A DNA stretch of 64,000 bases from Agarophyton chilense (taxonomy: Eukaryota > Rhodophyta > Florideophyceae > Gracilariales > Gracilariaceae): assembly GCA_030374765.1 (NCBI GenBank), contig JARGXX010000092.1, forward strand, positions 682,001 through 746,000, given 5' to 3'. Shown here in pieces: positions 42,505-52,968 of the stretch. The first letter of the stretch is position 1. The number at the start of each line of letters is the position of its first letter. The notes beneath the pieces are model-generated. The model was not told the DNA's origin. It saw only the letters and a program-made list of their open reading frames with translations, and made no database searches. The translations under genes and the position numbers were made by a program.

Positions 42505-43374
42505 TCACCTCTCGTGTCTCCTCCTTCTTTGCTGCTCCTCAAACTCACGTAACAACCTGCTACCAGCACTATTTCCTCCCAGCCGTTCCCTCCCGCCATC
42601 GACACCATGCACACCGCCCAGTCGGTTCGCCTCGCCTCCACCTCCACCAAAGCCACCAGAACGCCCATCATCCACCCGTCGACCCCCCACGTTCCAACTG
42701 CGACCGTCCGCAGTGCGCTGCACCCACCTCATGATTTCCTTGAACTCGTCATCATGTTGGCTACGCTCACAATGCGCCAACTCATGAGCAAATACCTCTC
42801 GCACGCGGTACATATCCCTAAACCCCTGCATGTCATCTGTACGAAGTCGAAGTGAAATCTCCATGCCGCGTCCCCGGTTGAACCCTAAAACGCACACTGG
42901 ATCCACTCCGACCCTTCCGTCGGGCAACATTTCTTTCAGCACGTTGACGCGCCACCCTTTCTGTCGCATACAATGTAAGAAGCCCTCATCCTGTGCCAGT
43001 TGTCTGAGCATTTGTTGTGCCACGTTGGCATTGGGCAAATGCTCCAAAACCTGTATCGAACCGATACGAACGTCTGTCGACGACGACCCAGCCGTGGCCA
43101 AAGTTCGGGGCACGCCACGAGGCAGCGTATAGGACGGCACTCTTACAGCGTGTTCAACGTCACTGAGCAGTACGAGAAACACCAGCGGTGGCGTGAGCTC
43201 AGACAGCAGCGTCTGCCAATTTCGCACATCGCGCCCACGATGAAGCAGCTTCACCCGCTCCGGGTCGGTTTGCAGCACAACGGCCGTCGCATCGCGCACG
43301 TCCCCAAGACACGATGCGGGCGTCAAGTCAGTCAGCTCATGCCTCTTTCCGCGGTGCGAAACTATCACCTTCAT
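42505..43374 (-). CDS. WLM-domain (Wss1/SPRTN-like) metalloprotease with ubiquitin-like N-terminus
   Basis: 289 residues from the ATG at 43374 (MKVIVSHRG); an extension to 43416 starts with GTG and is less likely. N-terminal ~75 residues resemble a ubiquitin fold ('VKLLHRGRD'). The WLM domain follows: 'LEHLPNANVAQQMLRQLAQD', 'VGVDPVCVLGFNRGRGMEIS', and the zinc site 'HELAHCERSQHDDEF' (HExxH plus a second His-Asp). The tail is Gly/Arg-rich. WLM proteases such as Wss1 cut proteins crosslinked to DNA or bound to SUMO/ubiquitin; the Ubl-WLM pairing is a known plant and algal form. Confidence 0.88.
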   Translation of the reverse strand: MKVIVSHRGKRHELTDLTPASCLGDVRDATAVVLQTDPERVKLLHRGRDVRNWQTLLSELTPPLVFLVLLSDVEHAVRVPSYTLPRGVPRTLATAGSSSTDVRIGSIQVLEHLPNANVAQQMLRQLAQDEGFLHCMRQKGWRVNVLKEMLPDGRVGVDPVCVLGFNRGRGMEISLRLRTDDMQGFRDMYRVREVFAHELAHCERSQHDDEFKEIMRWVQRTADGRSWNVGGRRVDDGRSGGFGGGGGEANRLGGVHGVDGGRERLGGNSAGSRLLREFEEQQRRRRHER

Positions 43375-44200
43375 TTCTGCATACAGCCCCCTCGCGCCCG
43401 GTTGGAAGCGTCGCACGCAGCACAGTCGTCAGTCGTGTGGCATATTGTTTTATCTCTCCAGCACATGGGACCAACAGGGCTAGCTAGCTAGCAATCTACC
43501 ATTTACGATGCACTTTCTACGCTGCGTTTTCGAAGCATGACGCGCACATCTGGCGCGCATCCATTGGCGGGATTTGGCATTTGCTTCGAGGCAGCAATGC
43601 TGTGCGGGACTGTGCGATAGAAGCATCGCTGTGAGGGTGAACTGCGAGTCTTACCGTGCCCCCATCAGACTTAGCCATTGCTTGCCTGCGTAGTTCGGGC
43701 CATACATATGTCAGACGCCGAATTAAAGCGCCGTCGTGCACCGTTCTCAAGTAAAGACAAGCACCTTTGCGCCACTTCTTGTTCAGGGGAGGCAAGGCTC
43801 CTAAAAAGGGCTTAGATTTTGGCCCTGGAATCCGAAGCCCAACCCCCAATTGCCTTCACACTCCAATCGCGCCTTCTGGTAACCGGGGGGTTCACCAATA
43901 ATTGGACGCGACACATATAATTGAACGTCCAAATTATATCGAAAATGAAGGGGTTTGCTTTGCAATATCTAGCGAAAGGATTTCAGTTTAAGGTTTCCAT
44001 TGTGGAGATTTCTTCATAAAGTGTGGACGAATATAAAAACCAATCTTTTTAACAGACTCAGAGCAGTTCACAACGGTTGGAACGCGCATATTGGCCAAAT
44101 CAAATCTGGGATCATGCAACTAGATGCATATCTTTGTTGCTGACTTTCTAAAAGTGAGTTATTCTACCACCTATCTTCACCACTATCTTCTCACTCGACA
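43375..44200. other. no gene seen
   Basis: Upstream of the WLM gene (its promoter should lie in the first ~150 bp). The rest shows only short frames; a small inverted repeat TTGGACG/CGTCCAA at about 43901-43935 is present. Confidence 0.45.
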
Positions 44201-44204
44201 ACGG

Positions 44205-44790
44205 CAAACCAATGCACGGAGTCCCGAGAGCTTCACATACAAAACGCTCTTGTTGCATTGGCGTCGAAGCGGTCTTACTGCTCGGTTGAAGAACAGTATG
44301 GCATCTCGCAGTCGACATTGCATTACTGAAGAACGCAATGCTGCGTAGCAAAACCTGTTAGACACCGCGGCCTTACTAATCAGGAAGAAGAAACAATAGC
44401 TTCACTTCTCTTACAGTTTGTAGCTCGTGGCACACCGTTCAAAAACCGTCACGAACGAGAGGGAATTCAACCCTTTGCCCGAACATTCTCTAAAGGAAGA
44501 TTACAAAACTTGCCATTCAACACATCAAAGATCACTGATCACTATCATTGAAGGGTTTAAAAGAGACCTGCAGAAAACCCTTGATTTTCTCGACCGTTAT
44601 CTCAAAAACAAAGGAGGTGAAAAGCTCTTAATCGAAAATCACTCATCCACCACTTTGAAACCATTGCAAAGTTAGGTTTCAAACACAATTTAGATGAGGC
44701 ACGTATCTTTAACATTCGTTCAAGTCATGCACAGGAAACGAGTGCCGCTGGTACTGTGCACTTGTCCCATTAGTTCGTGCAGTCGCATAG
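44205..44790 (+). pseudogene. pogo/Tc5-like transposase N-terminal remnant
   Basis: Reads 'ALVALASKRSYCSVEEQYGI' then 'SQSTLHY' and a stop where a residue is expected. This is the psq/CENP-B-type helix-turn-helix with its usual 'S..EA...Y.I...TL' spacing, followed by 'LTNQEEETIASLLLQFVARG' and frame breaks. The downstream piece near 44650-44760 keeps a shadow of the linker to the DDE core. No TIRs found. Confidence 0.5.
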
Positions 44791-44799
44791 GCACTGATT

Positions 44800-45657
44800 T
44801 GGTTGTATTGGCAGCTGGCGGGTGTGAGAAGCATTTGAGTAGTGAGTAGTGGGGCGCAGTCAGATTATTGTTATCTTCAATGCCTACTGAAAAGGGGGAA
44901 CATTAGCGAAAGATACGGAATACTGGCTCTCATAGGAGCTGAAATTCTGTCTGCGCAAAGTCGGGAGACGAAATCTGTGCAGGAAGTGCAATACTAAAAA
45001 GTTATCCGCACCTTTGGGAAGTGAGCTGGGAAAAAAATATTGTTCAGGAAATGAGTTCGAGGTTGAATATTCCTATTCGGATCGCGCACTGCAACGAAAC
45101 GTTCCCAGGTATCATCATGGCGTGAAGTCGACATCCGATTATGCTCTCCTCTTTTGTGGCTTGGAGAATACTAATCTGAGCATTTATCAAGCCAAGTCGG
45201 CACCAGGAAAAAGGTCCGAAGTATGCACCGATTCGATCTGAACGAGCCAGCGCATGTGAGTTACAGTGCTGTGTTCGACGGGTTCGAGTTTTTGCAGCAA
45301 AATGCGCTTCTTCTGACTCGCGTTCACTCAATGGAGGATATCGGTGGCGTCGTGCATTTGCATCGCAACAGCAGTGTTGCGCGCCTGTTGACCACCCACG
45401 AGCACACCTGGGATGCGTAGGTGCACCCCAAAGCAGAGTGCTGCGAAACTGGGATGAAATAGCGCAACTGCAGCCCAGAGTGGACTGCAGTTTGGATTGG
45501 GATACGGGCATGTGGACTGCGTAGGCCCTCAAAGTAGACAGCTGTTGGACGACAGCGACACCTACGCAGCGCACGCATCATAGAAAATCTATAAGCGCAA
45601 CCCATAAGCTGGTCTTGAAGCATCAGAGACTATTATATAATAAAGATTACCAGACTC
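44800..45657. other. no gene seen
   Basis: Only short overlapping frames on both strands without recognisable domains; old transposon sequence is likely. Confidence 0.4.
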
Positions 45658-45965
45658 TGTTAAGGTGTTTGGGGTCAATCTGACACAACGCAGAACTTCG
45701 ATGGAATAAAGTACACTCAAACGCGGATAATTCTGTGAAGTGTTTACTTGAATTCGTTTTTCTCGACTCAGTCTCTGTTCTTTTGTTATTTTATATTGCT
45801 TTTAAGCACTTCTAAATTGTTCTAAACGTATATCAGTTTGTTCCAAGATAATTCTTGCCTTTGCTACATAAAGATTTATAGAAGCTTTTAGAGTTTTCTA
45901 CAAACTTCTATTACATGAAGCAGTTTCCAATTGCATTCTGAAACCTTGTAGAGGTTTCTACAACA
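45658..45965 (-). repeat. 3' LTR of the copia remnant
   Basis: On the minus strand it begins TGTTGTAGAAACC and ends CACCTTAACA, TG...CA bounded. It is preceded by the polypurine tract GTTGAGAGGGGG (45966-45977), the standard site for plus-strand priming. Confidence 0.65.
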
Positions 45966-45979
45966 CCCCCTCTCAACTT

Positions 45980-47000
45980 TTGAACTGCTGAAGTCCAAGC
46001 ATTTGCACAAATCGTTCGTGCTTCGTTTTCTGAAGAGCCTTAGTAAAAATATCGTTTACCATGTTTTCTGTAGAACATTATTTGATTTCAATAAATTTTT
46101 GTTGCACACGTTGTTGGACACAAAAGTTCTAAATAGCAATTTGTTTCGATTTTCTATGACTTCCTTACTTTTTAGAAATATATATTGCTCACTAATTGTC
46201 CACAAACATAAATACTGGTGTTAATGTGGCACTTTTCATTTCATAAATTAATATCGAGAACCATTTTGCTTCTTAAATTGCGTCACATAATGCAATCAAT
46301 TCGGCTTCTGTAGTTGATAGAGAAACAGAGTTTTGCATACGACTGCTCCACGAAATATAACAGTTTCTATAGTAGCTGGCATATCCTGAAATTGTTTTTC
46401 GCTCTTCTGTATTTCCCTAACTTGTATCACTGAGAATTTATACCGGGTTTTTTTCAATGTATATAAAAGACACAGGTACTTTGTTTTCTATATGTAGCAT
46501 AATACTCTTTTGCAAGCAGCCCGATGTTCATTAGTAAAATTATCAGAATATTGGCTTAGAGTAGTCATTGAACAAGCCAAGTCTGGTCTCGTTCCAAGCA
46601 TCAAGTACATTAAAGATCTAATTAGTTCTCGATATAGAACTGATTCCATTCCTGTTACCATTTCTTTCAGTTTTATAATTTCCTTGTTAGGTTCTAGAGA
46701 GGTATGAATGGGTTTGCTGCTTTCCATACCAACTCTTTTGAAAACTGTTTATGGATACTGTCTCTTCGATAATTTCATTTTTTCTTCTTTCATGTTGTAT
46801 TTCACCTCGATTCCAAGCACATGGATTATTTCCTCCAGGTCTTTCATAAAAAATTGTGAGCTCATTTTCTATTTGACGAAGTTCATTGTTTCGATGTATG
46901 CAGTACAGATGATGAGGTCATCCACATACAAAGCAATAAATATTGGATGTCTATTTATCGTTTGCTTGTGCTTCAGATGGCGCCCAGAATGTAGCAAAGA
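45980..47000 (-). pseudogene. copia RT/RNase H fragment (stops)
   Basis: At 46488-46727: 'YRELIRSLMYLMLGTRPDLA' and 'HRAACKRVLCYI', the conserved copia RT-RNase H junction. Upstream, near 46900, a 'VDDLIICTAY' active-site region; downstream, near 46300, 'NSVSLSTTEAELIALCDAI', the RNase H signature. Several in-frame stops. Confidence 0.7.
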
Positions 47001-47220
47001 ACGAAATAAGACCTTTATTGCATAGTTTGGATCACAAAAGCCTCTTCAGGCGTCGCAGCACTGCTAAGCTTTGACTCTGAAGAGACAGGGAGCCAAGAGT
47101 ATCAGTAGCTCAGCTGGTCGGATGGTGCGAGAAAGAACGTCCAGTTCAAAACCAGAAACCCCGACCCATACACAATTCGTGCAAAGAAGGCGAAGTTCTG
47201 GCAGTGGCTTGTGTATTGTT

Positions 47221-47519
47221 CTAGATTGTGTCGGAAGGCGGGAGTGTCATAATAGAGGATCCTTTTTGTGCATATGGAGAGAAAACTAAGTTCTCTTCTG
47301 TGGTTAGCGTGATCTTTTGGAGAAAGGATCTTCCGTTCGTGAGACAATAGCAAAGCGAAGAAATGGATGCCCAACGCCCATGTAAGGCAATAGTTTCAGC
47401 AGAAGTTTCATTGCAAAAGGCATGCAAGGCTCCGCCAATACGTTCAGAGTGCGATGGAAGTAAGCCTGGAAGCCCAAGAAACTGTGCGGCGTCCTTGATA
47501 TTTTGCAAATAAGCATTAT
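47221..47519 (-). pseudogene. tyrosine recombinase, C-terminal part
   Basis: Carries the catalytic signatures 'LPSHSERIGGA' (HxxR), 'ALHGRWAS' (Gly-Arg-Trp) and a Tyr in 'SLCYCLTNGR' as the candidate nucleophile. The reading frame is cut at its 5' side by solo LTR A, whose target duplication ATTAT lies at 47515-47519. Confidence 0.75.
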
Positions 47520-48435
47520 TGTAGAGCAACGCCCAGTTAGGGGATACTTGAAGATGCAACTCATAGAATGAGGATTGAACCCTCCGAGGGTTGTGACTAT
47601 GATCCCCTCTAAGGTGTGCTTAGGTGGCACTGTTTTCTGGTTAGAGTTCGCCTATGAAGTAAGAATTCGGATGGCCCATGGTTGGATTGGCTCCGTGATA
47701 CACGTGGCTTAATTTTGGCACCGATTTTCGGATATTTGTTAGAACGTTGGACTTTTGGGCCCTGACAGTGGGATCTCCACGTGTATGGCCCTGAGCAGGT
47801 GTGCACTACTGTAGAGTTTAGTTAGTGGGCCCTACTTAGGGAGATGAGATCTGACAGTCCGAAGCTCAGAGTAAATGGTAACCAAGGTTGGTCTTCGATA
47901 CCTTTAGAGGTTCTTCGTCGCCATCTTTTCGGCCTTACAACCCGGAACGGGCTCTGGTTAGCAACGCCTGCGTAAGGACACGACTCCACTTGGAGAGTGC
48001 CCACGTTTGGGTTGCGTGCAACCACCCCCTTGGGACCGCTCAGACGACCTGCGTGCACGATACCCCGTGGGGGTTCTGCTTACTTGTTGCGTGCTTTTTG
48101 TGTTTCCTTTCGAGTACAGGTTTTCGCCCCTGTGTTGGGTTTCTTTTGTTGTTTCGCCCCTTTTCTGGGTCTCGGGTCCGGTGCCTGTTAGTGCCCGACC
48201 CTCGCCCCGTTTTTCCTCTTCGCCGGATTTTCCCCCATTCTTTGGGATACCCATACCCATTCCCGATCCAACGGTTTCTACCCCTCACCTCCGTCGGTAC
48301 TGCCGGAATCCCCCGTGGGAGTTACACCCCACACTACGGGTGGAACGGAGGGCTCTGTCTCTGAGTCTGCCTCCCCCAGGGAGCAAGGCTTCGAACACTT
48401 TGAGAGCACTTCCCGTCGCCGGGTTTTGCTCCACA
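47520..48435 (+). repeat. solo LTR A (gypsy family of 58 kb element)
   Basis: 916 bp, TGTAGAGCAACG...GCTCCACA, nearly identical to LTRs B and C. Flanked by a perfect 5-bp target duplication ATTAT (47515-47519 and 48436-48440) with no internal region, so it is a solo LTR left by recombination. It interrupts the tyrosine recombinase. Open frames inside it are not genes. Confidence 0.92.
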
Positions 48436-48761
48436 ATTATATGTGATGTGGAAGATCGTTTCGGGCCGATGCGCTGCAAGATGTGATGAAAGAAATGACA
48501 CGACGGAGAGGTCATGAATAAGTGTACACTGATTGTCCCCCGTTTTTCCGTGTGCAATTCCAATTCCAACTGATATAGGTGCGCCGATGCTGCGAGTTCA
48601 AATGTCCCCGGGGAGTGCTACATCTTGTCTTCGAATAGAAATCGTCTCAGAAGCAATTAAATAAGCCCCTAAGCTGCTAGAGTAACAGCTGCGTCGTAGA
48701 GGCCTCTCTCTTCGAGCCGAGCTACGATTGCCAGCATAATATGACTGGTTAACGGCAGAGA
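48436..48761 (-). pseudogene. tyrosine recombinase, middle part
   Basis: Between the copia element and solo LTR A. The minus strand gives 'PLTSHIMLAIVARLEERGLY', then after frame breaks 'ASETISIRRQDVALPGDI' (the 'R-x-SE..xLxxxDV' catalytic region) and 'LSSHLAAHRPETIFHI', which leads straight into the C-terminal part at 47519. Contains stops. Confidence 0.6.
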
Positions 48762-48999
48762 TAAGGATAGCCAGTGTCAGATACAGGAAAGTCTGAGTGA
48801 AAGGTGCAGGGTGTATTCAGAGTACAAGCATTCGTCTGTCCGCCCTTGGGGGCTCGTCCGACGTTTACAATGCGGCGGTCTGATATTTGTAGTCAGAGAA
48901 CTTGTTACACAAACAGTCGCCAAGAAATATACATTACAAATACAAATACAAATACAGTGAACTTCACTAGTCCACAAGAGCAACATTCAAACATTCATA
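48762..48999 (-). repeat. 3' LTR of the copia element
   Basis: 238 bp; on the minus strand starts TATGAATG and ends CTATCCTTA. The ends are TA...TA instead of TG...CA if the AGAGA duplication is taken as the boundary. A purine-rich stretch (GAAGAAGGAGCAA) just before it serves as polypurine tract. Confidence 0.85.
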
Positions 49000-49010
49000 T
49001 TGCTCCTTCT

Positions 49011-52000
49011 TCAGCCGAAGTTCTTTTCTGTCGCCTTGGTCTCAGCAACTGCAGTGAAGTCGATGGAAAGCTGGCCAGAGAAAAGAGTCAACTGCAATGA
49101 TTGTGTGAGAGGGCTGTCGCGCTTCGTTAGCGGATCAGCTAAGTTCGTAGTCCCAGGTATCCAGGAAATACTATCCACTGCTCCAGTCTGAAACTCGTAG
49201 CGAAGCGAGCTGACGTCTCCTCGAATTGACTTGTCGATAGAGTTCTTTTGCTTCGAAAGAGAACTGAACAGATCTTTCGAATCGACACAGAGGCGTAGAC
49301 GTACACGGGTAGGAAGCAGTTCGTTGTAGGCATTGCAGATAATCTTTCCATCGTCAATTCCTTCGGCGGCGGCAAAGATTTCAGCAGCAGGGATGCTCTT
49401 AACGGGGCGTTTGGCTTTGTGGGAAACCCAGGATACAACATGGTAGATCGCGTCCTTCTGCATCGGACCAAGGAGTAAACCAGTAACAATGCCGAGTTGG
49501 CCGACGTTGTCAATGCGCGATGCATCAGCAAAAACTAGAACAGAGAGCTCGTAGGCTTTGTCATGCGAAGGGCGTGGATAGGCAATCACAGTGCCAAGCT
49601 TCTTGAGCTTTTGAACGATTGAGGCTTGCTCAACGAGGTGTGAGTCTTTGAGTTCGGGTGCCTTTTGCTGAAGGTAACTCGCATAAAATGAACAGAAAGG
49701 TGTAGCAGTGGTGCCAATCCATCCGATCGAGCTATTGGTTGAAGAAAAGGCTGACTTCTCTAACTTGTTCATCGGTTCTTCGGACTGCTTTCGGCGAATG
49801 CGGGTGAGAGAATATTCAGAAAGAGCGTTAAGCTTGTCTTCTGCGTTGGTTTCAATCGAAAAGTCATCATGTTGCACTGTGTTGATGCCGAAATAGCGGA
49901 GTTTCCCAGGGCCGCTGTTGATTTCGCCAAACTTGAACTTCTTGTCAAATTCTTCTAGAAAGCGGAGAGCGTTGTCCTCAGTACCGGCAGCTTTGCGGTC
50001 ATCCAAAATTTTTGCCACGAGCAGTGTTAGCTTACCATCCTTTTTCTTGTAGAAGAGTTGCGGGATAAACTTGGACTGTGTTAGACCGAGGTCTATCATT
50101 ACTGCATCGGACTGACTTTGCCATTTTGCATTTGCGTTGACCAAACCATAGGCTGCAGTGAGCAAGAGCCAAACATGGGAGGACTTCATAGCGCTTTCTT
50201 TCGGCGGGCGAACGTAAATATCACGCTGAGCTGCGCCGGTTTGTAAAAAGGCGGCTTTGACAGCGGCCTTGTACAATTTCCAACCAAACAGAGAAGCAAT
50301 AGACTCTAGTACGCGCAGACCGGTTGGCGGGCACGTAGAGCAGTCAGTACTCAGGAAATTCTTGAGTGCGTCTTCGTTGCCATGACGTGCGATGCGCGCC
50401 TTCAGTTTCAAGCTGTTATCGTCGTTGTGCTTCAGTTTGTACAGTGTGTGGCTGCTAATGACGTTGGCACCAGGGGGAACGTCGCGGTGATAGACGGGGC
50501 GTACCGTCTTTAGGAAAGTTTTTTCTTCACGTGCGTACGCGTTGACGAGGGAAAACTGGTCGAATCCTTGTACTTGATGGCGCAAGAACGGTTTGTTGCC
50601 GAAGTGTTCGAGCATGGAGGATAGAACAGCGGCTTCAGCGCTTGTGACTTGCAAATTTCTACCGGACAGACTGCTGGTTGCAGCAGCAAGCGAAGTGTGC
50701 TCGGAGTGATTCCAAGGCACGGTTGTCATATGTAAGTCTGCTTCGACTTCACCATTGTCATAATGAATGGTCACGGTACCGTTATCTGCTTGCGAGTGAA
50801 CAACACCAGGGTAAACAACATTGTTTTCGTCCCAGAGTATATCAAGACTATCACCAACTGCAGGTCCATTGTTACCGTCATCAGAAAAGTTGCCGTGGTC
50901 GTCACGGTCGTGGACCAGTAGGTTTGAATCGTCGCGGTCATCCGTGTGATCAGTTGGGGGGATATCACCGAAAAGGTCAGAAAGTGAGGCGTCAAGGGAG
51001 TCAATCCCTTCTTGAACGAGCTGTGCAAAACAAAGTGGGGACATGGCGGGTCGAGTATCTTCAAAGGCTACAGTGAGACATCGGCCGTTTGCACCGGGAA
51101 CGGTGATGGAGCGGGCAGGAAGATCGACCGAGAGCACAGTCTTGGGTTGGGACCATTTGCCACGCTTCTCTTTCTCTTTCTTCTGGAAAATTTCCACGGA
51201 GTCGCCAATGGCGATTGGTGCTCCGGTGAGTGCTTTAGAGCGCATAATGAGTGCCAGCTTGCGACGAGCTTGGAGCTGTTCACGGGCATCAGTGACATCG
51301 ATGGGGACACAAAGTTCAGCAGGCTTTGAATTGATTGGCTTTGTAAACCCTTTCCCCAGTTCAAATGCTGACATGGTATCGTTACCATAGAGGTCGTTTG
51401 AGATCGACACAGATTTGTATGCAGCAAGGACAGCATCGAACTCATCACCACTACCTTCTTTGAGACGGAGAAAGACGGACCGAATAATGTTGTGCTTAGA
51501 TTCGATGGCGTTCTTGTGATGCCGACGAGGCGGAACTGTCTTGATGGGGATGCTGAGTGCATCAGCATAGTCTTTGAATGCGCCGGTGTTGAATGCTTTG
51601 TCACCAATGATTGTGTCAGGATACCAGAACTGCATTACCCAGGTTGCTTCGAAGCCGATTACAGCTTCATGAAGGGCAATTGTACTGACAACATACGCGA
51701 CGGAGTAGCGCGAGGACACATCCATGAAATGAAGGACACACAGGCCTTCGAGGAAGAAGTGATCAACAGATAGCACTTTGTTGAACTCTTTCGACAAAGA
51801 GCTGATAGAAACTTTCCGGGACGGAGCTGGAGGAGAGGTTGACCGACAGGCGGTGCAAGCGTTGACAACTTCAGTAAGGTAGCCAGACACAACACCGTTC
51901 CACAGACCATTACGTTCGAGCAGAAGCTTGTAGTCGGAAAAGGCGGCATGTCCACACACATGCTTATGGATCTTGTCGATTACACTCTTGACCTCAGTCC

Positions 52001-52499
52001 ACGGTGACAGATCGAGGGAAACCGCAGACATGCATGAGAGTGACGATCCAGTGTTAATGTTAGCTGATGGCATAGTCGGAAAAAAACACTCCAGCTTGAT
52101 GAAGTCAAGAAAGTTGTGATTCACAATCGAGATGAAATCTTCTTTGCCATTTGCAGCGAGAACCAATGCATTCCGGCCGATGTTTTCGATGTTTGCCTTG
52201 CTTGTCACATTTCGCCCGACGACCCATTGAGACGAGCCGTCAAGCACCAAGGGCCTGATTCGAACTTGGTTACCGTTGTCGGTGTTGGCCGTAAGAAAAA
52301 TCGACCCAAGAATATCTCGCGGTCGGCTGGAGTGGTTACCAGTGCCATATTGCCAGGAAGTGTATCCAGAAAGTGCGGCAGGAATCGGGTCAAGAGCGGG
52401 GTCGGTTTGCAAGCCAGAGTGGTCAGCGAGCATGTTGAGCTCGACCATACCGATTACCGAGTATGGAGCGCCACTGTCCAAGAGAGGTCCAAAGTGCAT
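49011..52499 (-). CDS. copia pol: protease, integrase, RT, RNase H
   Basis: 1,162 residues counted from the ATG at 52499, but the frame is open further upstream over gag and is probably reached by -1 frameshift. Protease 'LLDSGAPYSVIG'; integrase zinc region 'HKHVCGH' to 'ACTACRS' with catalytic D ('VDHFF'), D ('IGDKAF') and E ('NAIESKH'); RT 'VKAAFLQTGAAQRDIYVRPP' and active-site 'KILDDRK'; RNase H 'VFADASRIDN', 'AAEIFAAAEG' and 'TNLADPLTK'. The first RT catalytic Asp, expected before 'VKAAF', reads Ala ('KAAVKAAF', near 50255), one base from Asp. Otherwise full length and intact up to 12 bp from the LTR. Confidence 0.9.
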   Translation of the reverse strand: MHFGPLLDSGAPYSVIGMVELNMLADHSGLQTDPALDPIPAALSGYTSWQYGTGNHSSRPRDILGSIFLTANTDNGNQVRIRPLVLDGSSQWVVGRNVTSKANIENIGRNALVLAANGKEDFISIVNHNFLDFIKLECFFPTMPSANINTGSSLSCMSAVSLDLSPWTEVKSVIDKIHKHVCGHAAFSDYKLLLERNGLWNGVVSGYLTEVVNACTACRSTSPPAPSRKVSISSLSKEFNKVLSVDHFFLEGLCVLHFMDVSSRYSVAYVVSTIALHEAVIGFEATWVMQFWYPDTIIGDKAFNTGAFKDYADALSIPIKTVPPRRHHKNAIESKHNIIRSVFLRLKEGSGDEFDAVLAAYKSVSISNDLYGNDTMSAFELGKGFTKPINSKPAELCVPIDVTDAREQLQARRKLALIMRSKALTGAPIAIGDSVEIFQKKEKEKRGKWSQPKTVLSVDLPARSITVPGANGRCLTVAFEDTRPAMSPLCFAQLVQEGIDSLDASLSDLFGDIPPTDHTDDRDDSNLLVHDRDDHGNFSDDGNNGPAVGDSLDILWDENNVVYPGVVHSQADNGTVTIHYDNGEVEADLHMTTVPWNHSEHTSLAAATSSLSGRNLQVTSAEAAVLSSMLEHFGNKPFLRHQVQGFDQFSLVNAYAREEKTFLKTVRPVYHRDVPPGANVISSHTLYKLKHNDDNSLKLKARIARHGNEDALKNFLSTDCSTCPPTGLRVLESIASLFGWKLYKAAVKAAFLQTGAAQRDIYVRPPKESAMKSSHVWLLLTAAYGLVNANAKWQSQSDAVMIDLGLTQSKFIPQLFYKKKDGKLTLLVAKILDDRKAAGTEDNALRFLEEFDKKFKFGEINSGPGKLRYFGINTVQHDDFSIETNAEDKLNALSEYSLTRIRRKQSEEPMNKLEKSAFSSTNSSIGWIGTTATPFCSFYASYLQQKAPELKDSHLVEQASIVQKLKKLGTVIAYPRPSHDKAYELSVLVFADASRIDNVGQLGIVTGLLLGPMQKDAIYHVVSWVSHKAKRPVKSIPAAEIFAAAEGIDDGKIICNAYNELLPTRVRLRLCVDSKDLFSSLSKQKNSIDKSIRGDVSSLRYEFQTGAVDSISWIPGTTNLADPLTKRDSPLTQSLQLTLFSGQLSIDFTAVAETKATEKNFG

Positions 52500-52968
52500 C
52501 GGTGACTCCGTTGATCCATCAAAGTGGCCATGTTGAAGGAAAGAGTTTGTTGTTTGGAGGCATTCGAGGACGATGCAGCAGATACAGAAGACGAGCCAGA
52601 GGCTGCTCCTCGGTTGTTAGACTGATTGGACGAGTTGGACGAGTTGTTGCCAGTCGGAACTTGCGGGTTGTCGAAGGACTTCACACCAGGGGCTAAGGAG
52701 CCATCAGCACAATGATTCCGTTTCCAGTGGCCATACTTGCCACAGGTGTCACATGGATACTTCATGGTGGGAGAGATGCGGTTGCGATCAGCGTTCCTAG
52801 AGTTCCTGTTGTTGGAACTGTTGCCAAAGCCACCGGAGCTGGCATTCAGTGTGCTGTTTGTGGTGGGCGAGCGAGAAGACTTGTCGCACTGTTTGATTAC
52901 GGATGCCACGGAGGAATAGGTGACAGCAGACAGGTACTGATCATTGCTAGATTGGGCCCCGAGGTTTT
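52454..52968 (-). CDS. copia gag, second part with zinc knuckle
   Basis: Continues the gag frame after LTR B: 'LGAQSSNDQYLSAVTYSS', then an Asn/Ser-rich stretch with the zinc knuckle 'CDTCGKYGHWKRNHC' (CX2CX4HX5C, one residue longer than usual), then a Ser/Asn tail. Its end overlaps pol, which lies in the -1 frame. Confidence 0.8.

Larger units (their letters stand above)
45658..47010 (-). mobile_element. Ty1/copia 3' remnant (RT/RNase H plus LTR)
   Basis: Minus-strand fragment: RT end, RNase H, polypurine tract and one LTR. The 5' part of the element is missing, cut at about 47.0 kb beside the DIRS-like remnant. Confidence 0.7.

Noticed and set aside
43517-43849. 110-codon minus-strand ORF
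   Set aside because: Starts on unconvincing sequence, no domain, no neighbouring gene signals.
47888-48486. ORFs of 100-190 codons repeated near 47.9, 53.4 and 58.4 kb
   Set aside because: They lie inside the three LTR copies; the open frames differ between copies through small indels.
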